A stretch of 18,392 nt of DNA from the NCBI GenBank assembly GCA_900547585.1, contig URHD01000040.1:1-18392 (forward strand), read 5' to 3'. Position numbers and translations under genes: made by a program. Shown in pieces: positions 7,583 to 14,609 of this stretch (its first letter is position 1; every line of letters begins with the position of its first letter). Below the pieces are notes generated by a model. The model made no database searches. It saw only the letters and a program-made list of their open reading frames with translations, and was not told the DNA's origin. The DNA comes from an uncultured bacterium (GTDB taxonomy: Bacteria > Cyanobacteriota > Vampirovibrionia > Gastranaerophilales > Gastranaerophilaceae).

Positions 7583-8209
7583 ATGTTAAACAATGCCTCA
7601 AAAGCCTCAATAAGAAACAGTTTGCGCGAGTACAACGACTTGATTGAAACGATTGCAAAAATCGAGTTTAAAAAGTTGTCGTCAGCTTATCTTATTGATT
7701 TTTCAGAGCTTATAAATATCGGAACACAGGTTATTCATCACCTGTGTACGAGTTCTAACATCGAAAATTACAACAAATCCTACATTTCAACAGCAATCAA
7801 ATGGGCAATCAGAAACGAAGTCCGCAGAAGATACAAATGGTATTCCTTAAAAACCAAAAAGGCCCCCGTGCCTACCGAAGAAAATAAAGGCGAAATCCGT
7901 GACGCAGTTTATAAAGCCATTCTTTCAATTGATGAAATGGCGGACGCCGAAAATCCTACCCAGATAAAGGACGAATCAATGTCCCCTGAAGACTCAATTG
8001 TGTTCAACGAATTGAGTACAGGACTAAAAGAAGCGATTAAAAAACTTCCCACGAGAGAACGCGAACTTATTGAGGCAAAATTCTTCAAAGACAAAAAATT
8101 AAGAGAACTGTCCGATGATTTTAACATTTCACCCTCAAGAATCTCCAGAATTATCCAGTCCGGATTGAACAAAATCAGAAAAGAGCTGGAAAAGAATAAT
8201 CTGGTTTAA
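7583..8209 (+). CDS. RNA polymerase sigma factor, sigma-70 family (compact alternative type)
   Basis: The 208-aa protein has a divergent region 2 (about residues 20-88: DFSELINIGTQVIHH, then YISTAIKWAIRNEVRRRYKW, matching the aromatic/basic helix that binds the -10). A poorly structured acidic linker (about 95-145) follows. Region 4 is clear (about 147-203: LKEAIKKLPTRERELIEAKF, with a helix-turn-helix LRELSDDFNISPSRISRIIQ at 173-192). The region 4 wording resembles FliA/SigB-type group 3 sigmas, but I see no distinct region 3 and no region 1.1. No anti-sigma factor is adjacent. I prefer ATG at 7583 to the TTG just before it (7580). The ribosome-binding site is weak: GGATA 7 nt upstream, with AAAGGGG further away. 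The gene runs convergent with ftsY, with only 22 nt between them. Confidence 0.82.
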   Translation: MLNNASKASIRNSLREYNDLIETIAKIEFKKLSSAYLIDFSELINIGTQVIHHLCTSSNIENYNKSYISTAIKWAIRNEVRRRYKWYSLKTKKAPVPTEENKGEIRDAVYKAILSIDEMADAENPTQIKDESMSPEDSIVFNELSTGLKEAIKKLPTRERELIEAKFFKDKKLRELSDDFNISPSRISRIIQSGLNKIRKELEKNNLV

Positions 8210-8231
8210 GTATAAAATGAAATAATCTGCA

Positions 8232-9212
8232 TCACGCAAACAGCGCTTCAACATAATCTTTTGCGTCGAAATCTTTTAAGTCTTCCATCTTTTCGCCCAC
8301 ACCGATTAATTTAACCGGAAGGTTCATTTCCCGCGCAATAGCTATAATTATCCCGCCTTTTGCCGAGCCGTCGAGCTTTGTGAGGGCGACGGATGTGAGA
8401 TTTACGCATTCTGTGAAAACTTTGGCCTGCGAAAGCCCGTTTTGTCCGGTGTTTGCGTCTAAAACGAGAATTGTTTCGCGAAGAGCCTCCGGAGCCTGTT
8501 TATCAATAACCGACTTAACTTTTTGCAGCTCCTGCATAAGATTAAATTTGTTCTGCAAGCGTCCTGCCGTATCAACCAGCACAACGTCAAAATTTTCGGA
8601 TTTTGCTTTTTTTATTGCGTCAAAAACCACAGACGCGGGGTCAGCACCGTCATTTCTGACAATCTGCGCACCTGCACGCTCGCTCCAGATGTTGAGCTGT
8701 TCTTCTGCGGCTGCTCTGAAAGTGTCGCCTGCTGCAACAAGGACTTTTTTTCCCTGTATTCTAAATCGGTTTGCGAGTTTGCCGATGAGCGTGGTTTTTC
8801 CAGCGCCGTTTACCCCGACAATAAAGTAAATATTTAACTCCCCGTCTTTGTACGAAAGCACGTTTGAGCCGGCGTTTTGAAGAATAGACGAAAATTCATT
8901 TTTTAAATATTCTTTAACCTGTGATGGCTTCAATTTTTGACCGGAACGGAGCTTGTCAACGATTGCTGACGCCGTATTCACGCCTAAATCTGCCTTGATT
9001 AGCAGCTCTTCCATGTCATCAAGGATAAATTCATCAAATTCTTCCTCGTCCTGCAGCCTTGAAACAACATTCCCGACAAGAGTTTCGGAGGTTTTTTCAA
9101 TTGTTTTTTTTAAGTTGTCAAAAGTCAGTGAAAAAAAGCCCTTTTTTTCTTCCGGCTTATTTTCGCTGTTTTGTGGCTCATTCTGGTCTTTTTTCTTAAA
9201 AAAATCAAACAT
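8232..9212 (-). CDS. ftsY: Signal recognition particle receptor FtsY
   Basis: SRP GTPase that docks ribosome-SRP complexes at the membrane for co-translational insertion. At 326 aa it has a short charged A domain (about 1-35, Lys/Glu-rich), an N domain helical bundle (about 35-115), and a full G domain: P-loop GVNGAGKTT (133-141), DTFRAAAEEQL (163-173), DTAGR (214-218), TKLD (278-281) and GVGEK (304-308). The closing helix DFDAKDYVEALFA is typical. The start codon overlaps the nusB stop by one nucleotide (TAATG at 9214-9210), indicating translational coupling; nusB is immediately upstream on the same strand. It is convergent with the sigma-factor gene. No T-rich terminator is visible in the 22-nt gap. 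Confidence 0.97.
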   Translation of the reverse strand: MFDFFKKKDQNEPQNSENKPEEKKGFFSLTFDNLKKTIEKTSETLVGNVVSRLQDEEEFDEFILDDMEELLIKADLGVNTASAIVDKLRSGQKLKPSQVKEYLKNEFSSILQNAGSNVLSYKDGELNIYFIVGVNGAGKTTLIGKLANRFRIQGKKVLVAAGDTFRAAAEEQLNIWSERAGAQIVRNDGADPASVVFDAIKKAKSENFDVVLVDTAGRLQNKFNLMQELQKVKSVIDKQAPEALRETILVLDANTGQNGLSQAKVFTECVNLTSVALTKLDGSAKGGIIIAIAREMNLPVKLIGVGEKMEDLKDFDAKDYVEALFA

Positions 9213-9883
9213 TACTTATCTTTTTTTGCTGCCTTAATTTCTTCAACAACTTTGCCTAAAATTCCGTTAATGAAAGAGGATGAATCGTCGGTGGAGTACT
9301 TTTTTGCAAGCTCCAGAGCCTCATCAATAACAACTTTCATCGGAACATTTTCAATAAACATCAATTCTGCAATCGAAATGCGCAAAATATCCTTGTCAAT
9401 TTTTACAAGGCGGTCAATATCCCATCCGTGAGCATATTTCTTGATAAGAGTGTCAATTTCATCGCTATGTTCTTTGTATGCGTTGGCTATTTCAAAAACG
9501 TAGCTTTTTACGTCGCCGGTATGTTCAAGCGCGGTCATTTCAGCTATTTCTAGTGCCAGAACGACTTTGTCCGCAATATCAATCATTTCATCAATGCGTC
9601 CGGTCATATCAGACGTCATCGGCAGCGGAACAGGCACATTTGCCACATTCAGCGGGCGTGAAAGGTTGATTTCTGAGTCTGCTTCGTAGGTTTCAATGTC
9701 TTCTTTCATCTTGTAAAGACCGCCGAGGCTGATTTTTAGCTCTTCTGCGGCGTTGTTTGTCAAGGTTCTTACAGATTTGAGGACAATATCTTCAAATTCT
9801 GTCTGGTTGTATTTTGTAATTTTTTTATCAAACTGGGAAAACAGTATCAATGCCAGTTCCCTTGCTGCTCTGCGTGCTTGCAT
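9212..9883 (-). CDS. nusB: Transcription antitermination factor NusB (long, cyanobacterial-type)
   Basis: NusB binds boxA RNA with NusE/S10 to support antitermination on rRNA operons. The N-terminal arginine-rich helix MQARRAARELALILFSQ is the RNA-binding helix. The C-terminal bundle is canonical: KIDKDILRISIAELMFIENV, then KVVIDEALELAKKYSTDDSS and FINGILGKVVEEI. At 223 aa it is longer than the usual 130-160; about 60-80 extra residues (about 40-110) separate helix one from the core and include NVANVPVPLPM. A similar length and N-terminus are what I know from cyanobacterial NusB. The start ATG at 9883 is preceded by AGGAA 9 nt upstream. It is the first gene of a unit with ftsY (one-nucleotide overlap). 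No clear -10/-35 was identified upstream. Confidence 0.93.
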   Translation of the reverse strand: MQARRAARELALILFSQFDKKITKYNQTEFEDIVLKSVRTLTNNAAEELKISLGGLYKMKEDIETYEADSEINLSRPLNVANVPVPLPMTSDMTGRIDEMIDIADKVVLALEIAEMTALEHTGDVKSYVFEIANAYKEHSDEIDTLIKKYAHGWDIDRLVKIDKDILRISIAELMFIENVPMKVVIDEALELAKKYSTDDSSSFINGILGKVVEEIKAAKKDK

Positions 9884-10030
9884 GTCTATATTCCTATTTA
9901 AATTTTTCTTATTTTTTATTAAGACACAAAAAAACGCAAAATAAAAGAAGAATTTTAAACTTTATGCCGTGAAAAAAAGAAATATGAAAGTGTTTTCTTT
10001 GTAGAGACTATGAACCCTACCCATTTTGGG

Positions 10031-10234
10031 CGGGAGAATCGGAACGGAAAAAAAATACTTTTATATTTCTTTGGAATTGCAATAATTTTTGTAATGGCAG
10101 ATTGCTTCTGCGCAAAATGTATGGATTTCCCTTTTCCGTTCCGATTCCCCCGGCGTGCGCAATTTTATTCTTTGACTTTACGATTTTCGACGCCTCCGCC
10201 ATAGTCACTCCAAAGGGAAATCCAGACATTTTGC
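10031..10234. repeat. Interleaved long inverted repeats (A-B-A'-B')
   Basis: Arm A (10031-10051) is the reverse complement of A' (10132-10152), 20 of 21 bp, with a perfect 16-bp core gaatcggaacggaaaa. Arm B (10112-10134) is the reverse complement of B' (10212-10234), 22 of 23 bp, core tggatttcccttt. The order A-B-A'-B' with a three-base overlap of B and A' means the hairpins interlock: loops are 80 and 77 nt. This could be a mobile palindromic element or a structured RNA or DNA. No transposase is encoded. Confidence 0.7.
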
Positions 10235-10260
10235 TTTGGAAGTTCTATGTTTTTTATTAT

Positions 10261-10289
10261 TTGATGTTTTCCTTTTTTTTATATAAAAT
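10261..10289 (+). promoter_or_regulatory. Probable ileS promoter
   Basis: TTGATG (10261-10266) and TAAAAT (10284-10289) are 17 nt apart. The -10 lies within an AT-only dyad, tatataaaa-t-ttttatata (10280-10298). The leader would be about 23 nt, with GAGGGAG at 10308-10314 before ATG at 10319. Confidence 0.5.
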
Positions 10290-10318
10290 TTTTATATAGA
10301 AAAATAAGAGGGAGTACT

Positions 10319-13129
10319 ATGTCCGAGCAAAAAAGTATGGAATATAAAGATACATTGAACCTGCCGCAAACCACACTGGCAATGCGTGCTAATGCGGCTC
10401 AAAAAGAAGTCGAAACACAAAAATTCTGGGAAGAAAACAAAATTTATGAAAAAAATCTTGCCCAGCGTGATAAAGCGAACAAATTCATCCTCCACGACGG
10501 GCCTCCGTATTTGAGCTCCGACAAAATCCACATTGGGACTGCACTGAATAAGATTTTGAAAGATATTGTAATAAAATACAAATCCCAGCGCGGTCATTAT
10601 GCACCTTACGTTCCGGGCTACGATGCTCATGGGCTTCCAATTGAAAATGCCGTTGTGAAAAAAATCAAAGGCGGAAGAGAAGCAATCTCCCCCGCAGAAT
10701 TGCGCGCAAAATGCAGAGAATTTGCAATGCAGAACCTCAAGGGGCAGGAAGCAAACTTCAAACGTCTTGGCGTTTGGGGCGACTGGGAACATCCTTATAT
10801 TACAATTGCACCTGAAGTTGAAGCCGAACAGGTCAGAATTTTCGGCGAAATGTACAAAAAAGGCTATATAGAAAAAGGGTTAAAACCAGTTTACTGGTGC
10901 GCCTCATGCGAAACCGCGCTTGCAGAAGCAGAAGTTGAATACGCAGACCACACTTCGACTTCGATTTATGTGAAATTCAAATTTGAGCCCGAAGATATGG
11001 CTGAAATCTACAAAAAAGCAGGAGTTCAAACAGAAAAACCGCTTTTCGCCGTAATCTGGACAACAACTCCCTGGACAATCCCTTCAAACCTCGCAATTTG
11101 CTTGAACGCAAAGCTTGAATATTCGCTCGTAGAATACAAAAATGCTGTTTATACAATCGCACAGGGGCTTTTGGCAAATTTTCTTGCTGATAACGGCATT
11201 GAAGAAAAAGATATCAAAATTCTCGGCTCCCTGACAGGTGCAGAACTTGAAAATTATAAAACAAAACACCCGCTTTACGACCGTTTCAGCCCTCTGCTCA
11301 ACGGTGACCATGTTACTCTCGATGCAGGTACCGGATGCGTTCACACTGCGCCCGGACACGGCCTTGAGGACTGGGAAGTCTGCCAGAAATATGGAATCTC
11401 TGTTCTGTCGCCTCTTGACTCAAAAGGCTGCTGGACAAGCGAGGTGCCTGATTTGGAGGGCGTACCTTATTACAAAGGAAATGCGATTGTTATCGAAAAT
11501 CTTGAAAAAGCGGACGCTTTGATGTCAAAAGCCGACATCAGCCACAGCTATCCGCACTGCTGGCGCTGCAAAAATCCGGTAATTTACCGCGCTACACCAC
11601 AATGGTTCGTCAGAGTTGACAAATTCCGTGAAGAAACCCTCGAAGAAATCAAAAAAGTAAAATGGATTCCCGCCTCCGGTGAACAGAGAATCTCAAACAT
11701 GGTTTCATTGAGAAGCGACTGGTGTATTTCGCGCCAGAGAGCATGGGGCGTGCCGATTCCGGTCTTTTATTGTGAGGATTGCGGTGAAGCTATCGTTACT
11801 GACGAAACAATAAAAAAAGTAGCGGATTTATTCGACAAAGAATCCTCTGACGGCTGGGTAAAACACAGCGCAGAAGAGATTCTGGGCGAAAATTTTATCT
11901 GTCCGAAATGCGGCAAAAAACATTTCAAAAAAGAAACCGACATTATGGACGTGTGGTTTGATTCGGGCATTACGCACCGCGCAGTTGTCGAAAAAAGACA
12001 CGAAGAACTCGGACATTTGCCGGTTGAAATGTACTTGGAAGGCTCCGACCAGCACAGAGGCTGGTTCCAGTCTTCACTTTTGACTGCTGTTGCAACAAGC
12101 GGAAAAGCACCTTACAAAACCGTTCTCACCCACGGATTTGTGCTTGACGGCGAGGGCAGAAAAATGAGCAAATCGCTCGGAAACGTAGTTCTTCCGCAGG
12201 AAGTTACAAAAGTCTATGGCGCTGACGTTTTGAGGCTCTGGGCGGCTTCTGTGGACTACAGAAATGACGTAAAAATCGGCGAAAACGCAATTAAACAGCT
12301 CGTTGAAATCTTCAAAAAAATAAGAAATACATCAAGATTCCTGCTGGGCAACCTTTTTGACTTTGACCCGGCAAAGGATTACGTTGAATACAAGGATTTA
12401 AAAGCGCTTGACAAATTTGCGCTCCACAAGCTCAATACCCTGATTTCAAATGTAACGGAAGCCTTTGAGGATTACGAATTTTACAAATACTTCCAGCAGC
12501 TGCAAAACTTTGCTGCGGTTGATTTGAGCTCGTTCTATCTTGATATTGTAAAAGACAGGCTCTACACAGCGGGCAAAAAATCCCTCTCAAGACGCGCCTG
12601 CCAGACCGTGCTTTATGAAATTTCGCAGGCTTTGACGAGAATCCTCGTTCCTGTTATGCCGCATCAGGCTGAAGATATCTGGCAAAACACGCCCGAAGCT
12701 CAAAGAGGCGGATTGGAAAGCATTTTGCTCTCTGATTGGCCCGAAATGAAAGAAGAATGGAAAAATGAGGCTCTTGAGGAGGAATTCACGAAGATTCTTA
12801 AATTGAGAGAAATCGTTTCAAAAGCGATTGAGCCGTTAAGAGCGGAAAAAATCATCGGAAGCTCGCTTGAGGCTGCTGTTTACGTAAAAGGTGGCGAGGA
12901 AACGCTTTTGAAAAAATATGAATCTGAACTTGGCAATATTTTCATTACATCGCAGGCTGTTTTGACAGACAAAGCGCCGGAAAACGTACTGAATGAGCTG
13001 ACAGAAGACGATTACACAATCTATGTGACCAAAGCACATGGCGAAAAATGCGAAAGGTGCTGGAAATACAGAAAAATGGAAGACGGAAAAACCATCTGTG
13101 CCGAGTGCCTTGAGGCTGTTAACGAATAA
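10319..13129 (+). CDS. ileS: Isoleucyl-tRNA synthetase
   Basis: Class I synthetase charging tRNA-Ile. At 936 aa all bacterial IleS landmarks are present: the ATP site at 71-74, which reads HIGT rather than HIGH (context DGPPYLSSDKIHIGTALNKI); a CP1 editing domain with WTTTPWTIPSNLAI (about 247-260) and GTGCVHTAPGHGLED (337-351); the tRNA/aminoacyl motif DWCISRQRAWGVP; a Cys4 zinc knuckle (C485, C488, C528, C531); MDVWFDSG; EGSDQHRGWF; KMSKS at 615-619 (GRKMSKSLGN); the anticodon-binding domain; and a C-terminal zinc finger (C911, C914, C927, C930). The ribosome-binding site GAGGGAG lies 4 nt before ATG. It is a single-gene unit with its own promoter and a strong terminator. HIGT departs from the classical motif, but the enzyme otherwise looks intact and functional. 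Confidence 0.98.
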   Translation: MSEQKSMEYKDTLNLPQTTLAMRANAAQKEVETQKFWEENKIYEKNLAQRDKANKFILHDGPPYLSSDKIHIGTALNKILKDIVIKYKSQRGHYAPYVPGYDAHGLPIENAVVKKIKGGREAISPAELRAKCREFAMQNLKGQEANFKRLGVWGDWEHPYITIAPEVEAEQVRIFGEMYKKGYIEKGLKPVYWCASCETALAEAEVEYADHTSTSIYVKFKFEPEDMAEIYKKAGVQTEKPLFAVIWTTTPWTIPSNLAICLNAKLEYSLVEYKNAVYTIAQGLLANFLADNGIEEKDIKILGSLTGAELENYKTKHPLYDRFSPLLNGDHVTLDAGTGCVHTAPGHGLEDWEVCQKYGISVLSPLDSKGCWTSEVPDLEGVPYYKGNAIVIENLEKADALMSKADISHSYPHCWRCKNPVIYRATPQWFVRVDKFREETLEEIKKVKWIPASGEQRISNMVSLRSDWCISRQRAWGVPIPVFYCEDCGEAIVTDETIKKVADLFDKESSDGWVKHSAEEILGENFICPKCGKKHFKKETDIMDVWFDSGITHRAVVEKRHEELGHLPVEMYLEGSDQHRGWFQSSLLTAVATSGKAPYKTVLTHGFVLDGEGRKMSKSLGNVVLPQEVTKVYGADVLRLWAASVDYRNDVKIGENAIKQLVEIFKKIRNTSRFLLGNLFDFDPAKDYVEYKDLKALDKFALHKLNTLISNVTEAFEDYEFYKYFQQLQNFAAVDLSSFYLDIVKDRLYTAGKKSLSRRACQTVLYEISQALTRILVPVMPHQAEDIWQNTPEAQRGGLESILLSDWPEMKEEWKNEALEEEFTKILKLREIVSKAIEPLRAEKIIGSSLEAAVYVKGGEETLLKKYESELGNIFITSQAVLTDKAPENVLNELTEDDYTIYVTKAHGEKCERCWKYRKMEDGKTICAECLEAVNE

Positions 13130-13133
13130 TCGA

Positions 13134-13160
13134 AAAAAGCTCCGGAATCCGGAGCTTTTT
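13134..13160 (+). terminator. Intrinsic terminator of ileS
   Basis: The stem aaaaagctccgg (13134-13145) pairs perfectly with ccggagcttttt (13149-13160) around an AAT loop and ends in a T-run. It begins 5 nt after the ileS stop. The symmetric A and T tracts would let it work in both directions. Confidence 0.93.
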
Positions 13161-13196
13161 GATAGCAAAAAATATTTTTACGGGATTTAAATAATT

Positions 13197-13868
13197 ATGA
13201 AAGTTGCACAGAACTGTTTTATTCCCCGTATAAACAATATTTTTTCCAAAAAGCAGAATCACCCTGTTTCTTTTGGCGGAGCCGGTGATTCATTCGTCTT
13301 GGGGGACAGCTGCATTGAAAAAGTTAATATTTCTACGCGTGAGCCGGCAGTTTTTAAAAAGCCTATACCTCTTTTGCAGGCAATGGTTGTCCTTGCCCGT
13401 TCTGAAAACAAAGATTTAGCGGAAATTTTGAACAGAAAATTGTTTCAAAAAGAAATGATTGCCGCATTCGCCTCTGAGGTTATGAATATTCCTGAAATTT
13501 CAGATATAAAAGTAAAAAGTCTTTTTGGTCTGGGATGTTTTGCGATGGTTTTTGAGACGGAAGACGGAAAAATATTGAAAATTCTGGAAGGAAATCATTT
13601 TCCGCGTAATCGTAAACCCGATGATTTTGACGCACCCATCGAAAAATCAGGCAAAGGGCGCTATCTCTATTATTATCTTGAAAAAAAGGGCAATGTTGAT
13701 GATGTCAGCGGGAAAGAAATAGAAGATTTATGCAAATATATTGAATCAAAAGGCTATATTTTAAAGGATGTGAAATATTTGGATGGCGCAATAAAAAAAG
13801 AACAATTTGCGAAATTTGATGACGGCAAAGTCTATCTTCTCGACCCTCAATGCGCAATAAAACGCTAA
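13197..13868 (+). CDS. Small divergent protein-kinase-like protein with N-terminal SFGG motif
   Basis: The 223-aa protein is not one I can assign by name. Residues 1-30 are a basic, unstructured leader ending NHPVSFGG (21-28). From about residue 103 a kinase-like layout is visible: a glycine-rich loop GLGCFAMVFE (111-120, G-x-G-x-F-x-x-V), a beta3 lysine in KILKIL (K128), a hinge-like strand RYLYYYLEKKG (155-165), a helix EIEDLCKYIESKGY, a possible catalytic-loop Asp191 (KDVKY), and a metal-binding-type aspartate in GKVYLLDPQCA (D216). The usual HRD and Asn are not clear, and the C-lobe stops right after the DFG-like position, so it is a minimal kinase or pseudokinase. The domain call is inference. 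It lies 67 bp after ileS, behind the terminator; no good ribosome-binding site precedes ATG. It is followed 70 bp later by a GNAT-like gene with the same N-terminal motif. Confidence 0.7.
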   Translation: MKVAQNCFIPRINNIFSKKQNHPVSFGGAGDSFVLGDSCIEKVNISTREPAVFKKPIPLLQAMVVLARSENKDLAEILNRKLFQKEMIAAFASEVMNIPEISDIKVKSLFGLGCFAMVFETEDGKILKILEGNHFPRNRKPDDFDAPIEKSGKGRYLYYYLEKKGNVDDVSGKEIEDLCKYIESKGYILKDVKYLDGAIKKEQFAKFDDGKVYLLDPQCAIKR

Positions 13869-13938
13869 AATTGTTAATTTATGTAAATGTAGAATGTTTT
13901 TTTTAGCAATTCATCGTTTTCAGGTTCATTGTCTGATT

Positions 13939-14580
13939 ATGATTAAAAATATCCCACTAAATACCCGAATTTATCGTCCCTCAGCGTATCAAGCTGCGCC
14001 GTCATTCAAATCAGTGCCGGTTCAAACTCTTACACATACAAATATAGGCAGCTGTCTTGAAGGTTTTATCGGAAAAGTGCGCGTAAGAAACGCTGCTGAC
14101 AGGCAGGCTTGTTATCTTGATGTTTTTAAGAAATTTATTGACAGAAATACGGAAAATTATGCACTTAAAAACGAAGCGGGGGATATTGTCGGAGAAATAG
14201 ATGTTTCTATAAGAAAACTTTTGCCAAATCCTTATGATTGTCATCAAAATGCGGGTGATCCCAGCCATGTTTTTGTTGATAATTTGCGGAATTACTCAAT
14301 GCCGGGAACCCCTTATACCAAAAAGGGGCTGAATTATTTAAAAGACATCGGAACGCGGCTGCTTCAGATTGCCCAACGCCGCAGCGATGAGGCCGGCTGT
14401 CTTGGTAATATAAAACTGATTTCTAAAAATGAGTCAAAGCCCTGGTATTTGAATGTTATCGGTATGGCGGAAGAATTTCCTGCATTACCCGGTTTTAAAT
14501 TCAGAATCGGCAATCCGAATGCTCTGTATTTGCCCCCACATAATAAAGAACCGTTATCCCGCCTGCAAGGCGGATTATAA
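13939..14580 (+). CDS. GNAT-like acetyltransferase-fold protein with N-terminal SFK motif
   Basis: 213 aa from ATG at 13939. An in-frame ATG exists at 13894, but the later start puts the motif APSFKS at residues 20-25, matching SFGG at 25-28 of the upstream gene; neither start has a strong ribosome-binding site. Residues about 45-115 form a mixed region (IGKVRVRNAADRQACYLDVF and DPSHVFVDNLRNYS). About 128-180 resembles the acetyl-CoA-binding half of GNAT enzymes: GLNYLKDIGTRLLQIAQRRS, in which the usual R/QxxGxG loop is reduced to KDIGT, then EAGCLGNIKLIS, then KPWYLNVIGM in place of FYxxxGF. The end LYLPP recalls GNAT C-termini. The assignment is moderate. It may have lost activity, as the pyrophosphate loop is atypical. 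The 3' end contains a small hairpin (14559-14573) without a T-tract. It is convergent with the TolC-like gene, 29 bp away. Confidence 0.65.
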   Translation: MIKNIPLNTRIYRPSAYQAAPSFKSVPVQTLTHTNIGSCLEGFIGKVRVRNAADRQACYLDVFKKFIDRNTENYALKNEAGDIVGEIDVSIRKLLPNPYDCHQNAGDPSHVFVDNLRNYSMPGTPYTKKGLNYLKDIGTRLLQIAQRRSDEAGCLGNIKLISKNESKPWYLNVIGMAEEFPALPGFKFRIGNPNALYLPPHNKEPLSRLQGGL

Positions 14581-14609
14581 ATAAAAAATGAGGTTCTGGC
14601 AGCCCAAAA

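Larger units (their letters stand above)
9884..10318. other. 435-bp intergenic region between nusB and ileS
   Basis: The two flanking genes diverge here. 9884-10005 is AT-rich with no recognisable element beyond an unassigned nusB promoter. 10031-10234 carries the two interleaved inverted repeats listed separately. 10250-10318 is the ileS promoter and leader. Small open frames at 10010-10204 and 10017-10229 run through the inverted repeats and have no convincing ribosome-binding site; I do not call them genes. No T-box leader (specifier stem plus TGGNACCGCG) is present before ileS. Confidence 0.7.

Noticed and set aside
10010..10229. Small open frames on both strands upstream of ileS
   Set aside because: They run through the interleaved inverted repeats, lack ribosome-binding sites and show no protein family; the inverted repeats explain the open frames.
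10235..10318. T-box leader for ileS
   Set aside because: No specifier stem or TGGNACCGCG-type sequence and no terminator hairpin between promoter and start codon.
13894..13938. Longer start for the GNAT-like gene (ATG at 13894)
   Set aside because: It has no ribosome-binding site and would displace the SFK motif from the position matched in the neighbouring protein; not excluded, but less likely.
14559..14573. Hairpin ccgcc-tgcaa-ggcgg as terminator of the GNAT-like gene
   Set aside because: The stem is five base pairs, lies inside the coding end, and is followed by attataaat rather than a T-tract.
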